DNA of 64,000 nucleotides from Sipunculus nudus (lineage: Eukaryota; Annelida; Sipuncula; Golfingiida; Sipunculidae), in NCBI GenBank assembly GCA_026874595.1, contig CM049306.1, positions 1,688,019 through 1,752,018 on the forward strand. Reading direction: 5' to 3'. The notes under the pieces were generated by a model, which was not told the origin of the DNA, did not search any database, and saw only the letters and a program-made list of their open reading frames with translations. The position numbers were made by a program, and so were the translations under genes. Every line of letters starts with the position of its first letter. The first letter of the stretch is position 1. Shown here piece by piece: positions 56,805-64,000 of the stretch.

Positions 56805-58062
56805 CAAGAATACGGGCAGTCGACAAGCGACTACATGTATCCGCCTAAATCAGAGTGGAACGGGTGAAGTGAGGCATGGATTGAGTGGCAAGGGGAAATA
56901 GAGTGTTGCATATTAGCATGGATGTCTGCAGCCAAATTGAGTCTGTAGGTTGCCCCCCCACCACAAAATCCAGAAAGCCGTCCAAGTTGTATACATATGC
57001 AAAATTTAAGGTCTGCTGCATAAACTAGATTGCAGGTGGCGCCACCTGTCATAAAATCAAGAGAGCTGTCGGGGATGTATAAACCTGCAAAATTTTAGGC
57101 AGATATGTCAAACCACTGCCGAGATATGAGTGATTTTATCCCATGGCAGACAAACAGACAGGAGCTGTGCAAAAATGGCTGCAGGTGGCGCCACCAGTTT
57201 TGCGTATGATGAAGAGCTATGTGAGATCTATACACATGCAAAATTTTGGCCCAATCGGTCAAACGGTTCCCGAGATATGAGCTTGGATGTCTGCAGCGTA
57301 AACGTGAATGTAGGTGGCGCCACCTGTCATAAAATCAGAAAAGCTATCTAGGATGTATACGCATGCCGAATTTCAGGTGAATTAGTCAAGTCACTGCAGA
57401 GATATGAGTGATTTTAACCCAAGGCAGACGAACAGATGGACACTGTACAAACATGGCTGCAGGTGGCGCCGCCATTTTTTGTGTATGTTATAAAGCTCTC
57501 CAAGGGCTACATTTGTGCAAAAAAATGTTCCTGATCGGTCAAACAGTTCCCGAGATATGAGCTTGGATGTCTGCAGCGTAAACATGAATGTAGGTGGCGC
57601 CACCTGTCATAAAATCAGAAAAGCTATCCAGGGTGTTTACGCATGCCGAATTTCAGGTGAATTAGTCCAGTCACTGCAGAGATATGAGTGATTTTAACCC
57701 AAGGCAGACGAACAGATGGACACTGTGCAAACATGGTTGCAGGTGGCGCCACCATTTTTTGTGTATGTTATAAAGCTCTCCAAGGGCTACATTTGTGCAA
57801 AAAAATTTTCCTGATCGGTCAAACGGTTCCCGAGATATGTGGGTTTATGTGTGGAAACAGGCGCACAAACGGACGCAGAGCGCAGAGGAAAGGTCAGAGG
57901 TCAAAACAAAATTGGGGTGCAGCAGTTCACATGTGACCCGAACATAATCCAGGGTTTCGTAAAATTCCCTCCAGCGCTTACTGAGGAGTTCTCCGGACAC
58001 CTACGCGGCGGCGGCGTGCAGCTGAAAACATAGTATCCACAAAACTGTTTTGGCGGATACAA
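56805..58062 (+). mobile_element. Family G element inserted in A9
   Basis: A4 gives the uninterrupted site: AAAAGAAAA followed directly by TAACGCCACAACATG near 25877-25895. Here the same flanks are split by 1,258 bp. Inside are tandem units of 280 bp (GCTTGGATGTCTGCAGCGTA at 57281 and 57561), each with the palindrome GGTGGCGCCACC, and a GTATCCGCC near the left end against GGCGGATAC at the right. The right end folds into a hairpin (GTATCC-AAAA / TTTT-GGATAC). Microsatellite-poor; no protein. A degenerate relative is at 15226-16100. Confidence 0.8.
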
Positions 58063-58524
58063 TAATGCCACAACATGGCATCTACAAGAATATTCCTTGA
58101 ATCACTATAAAAAAGTTTTGCACATTGGAGTTTTCAGTACATGCTTTATTTTATTCACCAAAATAAAATAAAAGTAAATTTGATAAAATAAAACATCTTT
58201 TCAAATAAAGTAAACACACTGTTGGTTGAATGAGGGACAAACAATATCATTGTGCTAATTACTATCCCAGTTTTAATTTATTACTGGAATTAATACTCAA
58301 TTTCACACCTGGTAAAGTTTTTACTCCTCTGCAGTAAGGAATTACTTATCTCATGAACATCCACACTTTCATAGCAATACACCACTTTGTGGACACAATT
58401 AAATGTACACTTTAATCACTGTAACCCTGGTGGTAAAATACAAAATCTAAAATGTAGCATAGCCTAGAATAAGAATGAATCAAATACAGAAAATAATAAC
58501 ATTCATCTAGTTTATGCACCTGCT

Positions 58525-58539
58525 GGGGGGGGGGGGGGG
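58525..58539 (+). repeat. Poly-G tract, 15 nt
   Basis: G run in A9, at the position equivalent to the 21-nt run in A4. Confidence 0.95.
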
Positions 58540-60056
58540 TGCAGGGCAGAGGGGAAGCCTGCTGGTAGTGGCCAAGCTGACCCAAGGCAAGCTGCCTGGG
58601 GTGGGTTACATAATGCAAGTGAAGGCTGTACTACTAGGTGGGCTAGATGTAAACAACACTTGACATGGTGTATGAAAACATGAATAAAAGCTATTCTTTC
58701 CAATCAATTTCTTTGAAATTTCAGATTTTAAAAGATTAAATCCTTATGTATATATGCTGTGAAAATTAAATCAACAGTGCCAAAGTTGGACAAAAATTTA
58801 AGGTATTGATTTTTTATTTATGCTTATAACTTGAAAAATTTGCAAATTTCAGATCTAATTTTGGGTAAACACTTGAATCTTGATTAAATAAAGTTATATT
58901 CCTGAAAAAAGTCTCTAGATTCAGCAATTCTCATGTTAGGTGAGTAAATATATTTCCTGATTTTTTTAAAAATTGCATTATGTTTTGCCCCATAACTTCA
59001 AAATAATACCCAATACTGACCTAATTTTTGGTATGTTCGTAGAAAATGTATGAAAGAAAGTGAATACTAAATACAATCAAAAACAGATCAGTGGTTTTGA
59101 TATTAGGCAGCCTTGAAGTGTAACAATGGCTTTTTTTATGGAAAACGGGAGTTTTTTTCCTTAATATCTCAAAGGAACGAAGTCCTAATGACCAAATTTT
59201 TGGTATGGTAGGAGATTTTGGGGACATCTAAAATTATGCCAACAGCCCCGGGAGCATAGAGATGTGCACTGAATGACCTACAGTCATCAAAGTGGACTGC
59301 TTGACAATGTAAGGGAATACAAAAAGAGCCTCCAAAAAAATTCAATAACTAGCCTAATTTTGCAGCTTTTATCTTCAAATTTCAGATTTTAACAGATTAA
59401 ATCCTTATGTATACATGCTGTGAAAATTAAATCCACAGTACTTACAGGAAAAAAACGTGATGTGGCCAAAGTTGGGCAAAATTTAAGGTACCAATTTTAT
59501 ATTTTTGCCAATATTTAAACAAATTTACCAGATTTTGATCTAATTTTTGGTATACAATTTAATTTCGATTAATTAAAGTTGTATTACTGGAAAAAGTCCC
59601 TACCTTTAACACTTTTGGTCTTGAGTGACCATATATCTTCCTGATTTTTTTAAAAAGTCCATTATGTTTGGGCCTATAACTTTTTTAAATTATATAATAC
59701 TGACTTAATAACTGGCATGTACATAGAAACTATATAGAGGAATATTTATGGTAATATGAAGAAAACCAGATGAGTGGTTTTGATATAAGGCAGTCCTGAA
59801 GTGTGAAAATAGATTTCTAATAAAAAATTGAGGTTTTTCCTTAATACCTCGAAGGAAAGAAGTCCTATTGACCCAATTTTCGGCATGGAAGGAGATTTTA
59901 GGGACATCTAACTGTATGCCCAATTTCAGATTCGTAGGTCCAACGGTGTCGAAACGTTCCAGTCTTACGGACGGACGACGGACAGACGGACGGACGGACG
60001 ACGGACAATGGACCACGACTATAGCTCAGATGACTTATAGTCAGCTGAGCTAAAAA

Positions 60057-62216
60057 TAGTTCCTTCATATTTACTTAATACTTAAAAAAGGACAGACAGA
60101 CTAGTAGACAAACAAAACTGATAATATATGAAGTTTCAATTTTTTCTTAATTTATTTATTATATCAAATTTTTTTAAAGTTTAACATCTGCAATAATACA
60201 AAACTGAATATATAATTTGCTTTCAAATTTCAGACTTAAATAGCTTAATTACAAACACATACAGCACATGAAAGTTATTTCAACAGTGCTTATAGGAAAA
60301 ATTTCATAATTTATATATATTTAATGTTAACCGAGAGATGATGGACAGAGCTGATCACTATGTTCCATTCTCCTAAGGCAAGAATATGTTTCAATGAGAT
60401 CTTAATTTTTTCTAATCCTATTTTTTTTTATGAAATAAATTTTCATATTTGCAATAAAAACTAATGCCCCAGTGCATAGCAATCAATGGCAGCCGGGGGG
60501 GGGGGGGGGGGGGGGTGAGAGATGGTGGGATTAACAACACTTCTGCATATACATACAGGGCAAACAAAGTCTGATCTCAAATTCTGCTGAGGCAGGAAAA
60601 TAATGAACAAATGTTTGTATTAGATCCTCATTTTTTTATGAAATCAATTTTATTACAAGTTTATATTTCTATACATTTCCAATAAAACATATATATCTGA
60701 ATATAAACATTGATTCATAATTCTAAATTGCATCATCATAAATCTCAATCTTGTCAGACAACACCACATCATGCATACAAATGTTAATTTATTTTTGTGG
60801 TTAAAAATAAATTTGCAAAACAACAAATATGAGATGGTGGGATTAACAACACTTCTGCATATACATACAGGGCAAACAAAGTCTGATCTCCAATTCTGCT
60901 AAGGCAGGAAAATAATGAACAAATGTTTGTATTAGATCCTCATTTTTTTATGAAATCAATTTTATTACAAGTTTATATTTCTATACATTTCCAATAAAAC
61001 ATATATATCTGAATATAAACATTGATTCATAATTCTAAATTGCATCATCATAAATCTCAATCTTGTCAGACAACACCACATCATGCATACAAATGTTAGT
61101 TTATTTTTGTGGTTAAAAATAAATTTGCAGAACAACAAATATCTAAAAATAATACTTGAATTAGATTTCACAATTTTAAATTTTACCTTTATTTGCTACA
61201 TATTTTATAAATTAAAACATAATGATGGGTTTTATTATATTTGTTCAAATCATTTAAAAGAAACACAACATGGCATCTTCTGTATAACACCCTGAATTAC
61301 TTTTTCAAGGAAAGTTTTTGTATATTGGAGTGGAAACCACATTACACTTAAGGAGATACAGTGAAAACAATAATGTTCAATATCTGTATAACACTTGGTG
61401 GGTTGGATTTGGCAGGAGGGGGGGGGGGGGGATCAGGGTGGTGATATGAGAATAACTGTACATCTGTCACTGGACCAAGCAAATGACTACAATAGAGCCT
61501 CAAGAAAAAAAATAAAAAACTTGCATAATTTTCTTTTTTTTTTTTTAAATTTCAGATTTAAACAAATTAAATACTTATGTTTACATGCTGTGAAAATTAA
61601 ATCAATAGTACTTACAGGAAAAAAATGTGCCATAGTCAGAGATGGGCAAAATTTAAGGTACTGATTTTATTTTTATGCTTTTAACTTAAAAAATTTACAA
61701 AATTCAGATCTTATTTTGGGTACACAATTGAATCTTAATTAAACAAAGTTATTTACTTGGGAAAATAGTCTCTAGTTTCAAAATTGTTCATTTTAAGTGA
61801 GTATATATTTTTCCTGATTTTTTGAAAGTCCATTATATTCGGGCTCGTAACTTAAAGAAATTATACTTAACTGACTTTATTTCTGGCATGTATATAGGAA
61901 ATATATAGGAGATTACTTCTGGTAAATATTAAGAAAAACTGATAAGTGGTTTTGATATTAGGCAGTCCTGAATTGTGATAATAGGTTTTTAATGGAAATT
62001 TGAGGTTTTTCCTAAATATCTTGAAGGAAGGAAGTCATACTGACCCAATTGTCGGTATGGTAGGAGATTTTGGGGATATCTAATAGTATGCCGAAATTTG
62101 GATTCATAGGTCTAACAGTTTAAAAACATGCCAGTCTAACAGACGGACAGACTGACAGACAGACGGACAACAGACCACGACTATAGCTCTGATGACTTAC
62201 AGTCACCTGAGCTAAT
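60057..62216 (+). repeat. Family A-related block ending in copy A10
   Basis: A right end with (ACGG/ACAG)n at about 62139-62168, CTATAGCTCTG and CACCTGAGCTAATAA closes at 62216. One internal unit (61620-62110) has GGCAAAATTTAAGG and GATATTAGGCAGTC. No clear start motif was found. G runs lie at 60495-60515 (21 nt) and 61418-61431 (14 nt). The segment near 61245-61290 is the uninterrupted equivalent of the A7 insertion site. Confidence 0.65.
60519..61140 (+). repeat. Recent 312-bp tandem duplication
   Basis: The sequence from 60519 (GAGATGGTGGGATTAACAAC) recurs from 60831 with only a few changes over about 310 bp. It must be one of the youngest changes in the window. Confidence 0.9.
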
Positions 62217-62379
62217 AAACCAAATTTTTTTTTCTATTTTATAAAATGTATACAGTTGGCATAACTTTCCCACTCCACAGGTGGAAGGACTTGATAGTGG
62301 GTGCAGGGGGGGGGGGGGGGCAGGGGATGATGGGAAATACAACACCTATGCATATACACTCAGGACAAACATCAGTTCC
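62217..62379. other. Short spacer with a poly-G tract
   Basis: Non-coding; a 15-nt G run at 62306-62320. Nothing else was recognised. Confidence 0.6.
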
Positions 62380-62838
62380 TGCAGACTGTTGGCACCACCT
62401 GTAATTTTATTACTTTAAAGCATTTTTTCTCTATTTTTGAGAACTTCAAAAATGAAGTGGTCTGGATGTTAAGAGGGCACTAACCATAACCATCAGACCT
62501 AGATATTTCTAACTTTACATCCAATATCCTTGGCAAATCTCCCTGGAAACTTGAAATTATGTCATTGTGAGCTATATTTTGTTAAGTAGGGGAGGAAACA
62601 TGATTTTTAAGCTCTCAGTGAGTCAGATGAGGCACAAATTGTATCCATTTGGCCTAGAATCCTCATACATGACTTTAGGGGAGGTCCATAAAAAATCTCC
62701 TTGGAAACCTGAAATAATGTCACTGTGACCTATTTTCTGCAAGCTGTGTGAAAGAAAATGATTTTAACACTCACTTTTACTCATTGTTTAAGGCTCTTTG
62801 AATTCAGCTGAGCATCATGGCCCATGGGCCACTTGTTT
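62380..62838 (-). mobile_element. Family A fragment in reverse orientation (A11)
   Basis: Read on the minus strand, the start motif ACAAGTGGCCCATGGGCCAT with GATGCTCAGCTGAATT begins near 62838. The internal words GGTGGTGCCAAC-like and TCTCTATTTTTGAGA lie near 62390-62440. It is the only clear reverse copy; all other family A copies point to the right. Confidence 0.65.
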
Positions 62839-63105
62839 ACAAAGCACATTATGTTCAGCCCACCACTTCAAAAAATTACACAATACAGACCTAATTTCTG
62901 GGATGTACATTGGAAAAATCAAGAGGAATATGTATGCTAAACGCAATCAAAAACAGAGGATTAGTTTTGATATTAGGCAGTCCTAAAGTGTAACAATACA
63001 TTATTTTTAACAAAATTGAGGTTTTTCCTTAATTTCTTGAAGCAACAAAGCCATTGTGACCCAATTTTGGATTTGGTAGAACTTAGGGACATCTAACTCT
63101 GTGTG
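62839..63105 (+). repeat. Truncated family A internal unit
   Basis: GACCTAATTTCTGGGATGTA, GATATTAGGCAGTCCTAAAG and GGGACATCTAACT words match the internal unit of A7/A8. It breaks off near 63105, where unique DNA begins. Confidence 0.7.
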
Positions 63106-63614
63106 CAAGCTAGCGCTCGCCAATTCGCATATTGCGAATCCGATGTGAAGATGGCGAATTAAACTTCTGGCAGATTAGCCCTCGTGGCGAAAACAGGATT
63201 TTATATCATTTGCAAACGCAGACGTGGTCCCGAGTGTTCGCCTGCTTTTACAACGAACCCCAACGGCCCTAGTCTCTCCAACAGACGTCAGGTGCCGCTA
63301 CCGCGTGAAACAAGTTCTTTCCTTGAATCTGCGGAAGAGTCCAGACGATGTCCCACAAACTGGCCAATCGCATGGCTTCTTTATCTCGATCCAGTCAGTT
63401 ACCGTCCTTGGTGGTTTATGAAATAGGCAGTGATTGGCTGGGTCTTTTTGTCATCGCCACGATCTTAATAAAAGCTTCATTGTATTGCCTACTGGATTTT
63501 TTTTATAAAGTACCCTTTTACTGCCAGGCCGACTGGAATATGCTTAATGCCAAAGTCATATGTCGTCCCGCTTGCCGTTTCGATGCGAACTTTTGAATGT
63601 CAAGATCTACAGCG
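63106..63614 (+). promoter_or_regulatory. Non-repetitive stretch upstream of a possible gene
   Basis: The repeat-rich region ends here and CpG and GC rise. ATTCGCA/TGCGAAT forms a 7-bp inverted repeat at about 63124-63140. CCAATCGC (63363) and its inverse ATTGGCTGG (63434) could be CCAAT-type boxes. Open frames at 63184-63426 and 63348-63596 lack recognisable domains. A promoter or 5' UTR of the next gene is a guess from position and composition. Confidence 0.3.
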
Positions 63615-63719
63615 ATGGCGACCTCTAGTATCATGCGGGAAAACCAGTTAAAGATGAATGATGTTCGTCAGATGGCTGAATTTAACAAGTTTGACGATCT
63701 CCAAACAACGCTCAATGCC
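63615..63719 (+). CDS. Possible first coding exon of a plus-strand gene
   Basis: ATG at 63615 has G at -3 and G at +4. Thirty-five codons follow (MATSSIMRENQLKMNDVRQM, then AEFNKFDDLQTTLNA), helical and charged, unlike the repeat-derived frames. A GT at 63720 could be a donor (GCC|GTATTA), but it fits the consensus poorly. The frame otherwise stops within 15 codons, after AT-rich sequence. A second candidate exon is at 63843-63921, but the phases do not join directly, so a missing exon or a wrong border is likely. No family recognised. Confidence 0.35.
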
Positions 63720-63842
63720 GTATTATATTATGTTTATCAAAATAAATCAATTACATTATAAAATATATTGTTATTTTTGTTTTCTTTTACACATTGTTAA
63801 CTTCAGTCCCCATCCGCCGATGGTGTTTTTTTTTTCATTCAG

Positions 63843-63921
63843 TACGGTAAATAGTATCGGTTGTCACGATTTTACCCTTGACGAGAGACGCTGCGGTGAA
63901 GCTGACAGACAGTTGAATAAA
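63843..63921 (+). CDS. Possible second exon of the plus-strand gene
   Basis: A long T run and TTCATTCAG (to 63842) make a good acceptor, and AAAG|GTGAGC at 63921/63922 makes a good donor. In one frame it reads VNSIGCHDFTLDERRCGEAD then RQLNK without a stop. It needs two bases from the upstream exon, whereas the exon at 63615 would leave none. Function unknown. Confidence 0.35.
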
Positions 63922-64000
63922 GGTGAGCCAAAAGCTGAGAAATTTATATGATTGCTGTCAAATCATAATATAGACTGTACGCATAAAATTATAAATTTAG

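Larger units (their letters stand above)
55607..60056 (+). mobile_element. Family A copy A9 carrying a nested family G insertion
   Basis: It starts ACAAGGGACCCATGGGTCAC with GGCGCTCAGCTGA and ends with (ACGG)n at 59968-60005, hairpin 60022-60052 and AAAA. From about 56250 it is collinear with A4 (GGGCCCTCCTACTTGG, then TTGCACATTGGAGTTTTCAG, a poly-G tract and GATATTAGGCAG units). It is interrupted at 56805-58062. About 600 bp near its start (55650-56250) is not in A4. It encodes nothing. Confidence 0.8.

Noticed and set aside
1-64000. tRNA or rRNA genes
   Set aside because: No tRNA T-arm or rRNA-like stretch was found by eye. Single GGTTC words (for example near 3390 and 16613) lack the rest of a cloverleaf.

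Overview
The window looks like AT-rich genomic DNA from a lophotrochozoan animal, most likely a bivalve mollusc. This is inferred from the style of its dispersed repeats: (ACGG)n/(ACAG)n-tailed elements with terminal hairpins, repeated TGACCTTTGACC blocks, and gypsy-type and CR1/L2/jockey-type retroelement wrecks. Cellular genes are split by long introns. No tRNA, rRNA, operon or bacterial-type feature was seen.

Layout. 1-3.6 kb: a foldback element, a poly-G tract and one family A repeat. 3.7-13.65 kb: one decayed Ty3/gypsy-like LTR retrotransposon (gag, protease, RT, RNase H, integrase, then an unusual two-finger C2H2-like tail). It sits in a minisatellite and is itself interrupted by two other elements. 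14.2-19.2 kb: a second gypsy RT scrap, several repeat blocks, and a non-LTR retrotransposon fragment in which a 24-bp minisatellite grew in frame inside the RT. 19.2-33 kb: old repeats, a nest of family A elements inserted into one another (22.9-28.2 kb), and 27-bp and 40-bp tandem arrays. 33.06-48.46 kb: the last four coding exons of one minus-strand host gene, whose introns are packed with tandem arrays. 48.5-63.1 kb: more family A copies, mostly in one orientation, with nested insertions and poly-G tracts. 63.1-64 kb: non-repetitive DNA with a possible first exon of a plus-strand gene.

The main result is the minus-strand gene. Four short exons (48368-48457, 39094-39235, 36117-36160, 33062-33105) have GT-AG borders, agree in reading phase at all three joins, and end in a stop codon; the protein was not identified. 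The first intron in the window carries about 8.7 kb (about 140 copies) of a 61-bp satellite. Each monomer is a copy of the last 40 bp of the upstream exon plus its GTAAGT splice donor and 21 bp of intron. This intron therefore holds a long series of duplicated exon-end/5'-splice-site junctions on the transcribed strand. Larger duplications (for example, exactly 48 monomers) lie on top.

Families A and B share one architecture: an (ACGG)n-type microsatellite, then CTATAG, then a perfect or near-perfect terminal stem-loop ending CTA, then A4-5. Insertions compared with related uninterrupted copies inside the window support mobility and give the borders. These may be non-autonomous Helentron/pearl-like elements, but that assignment is inference.
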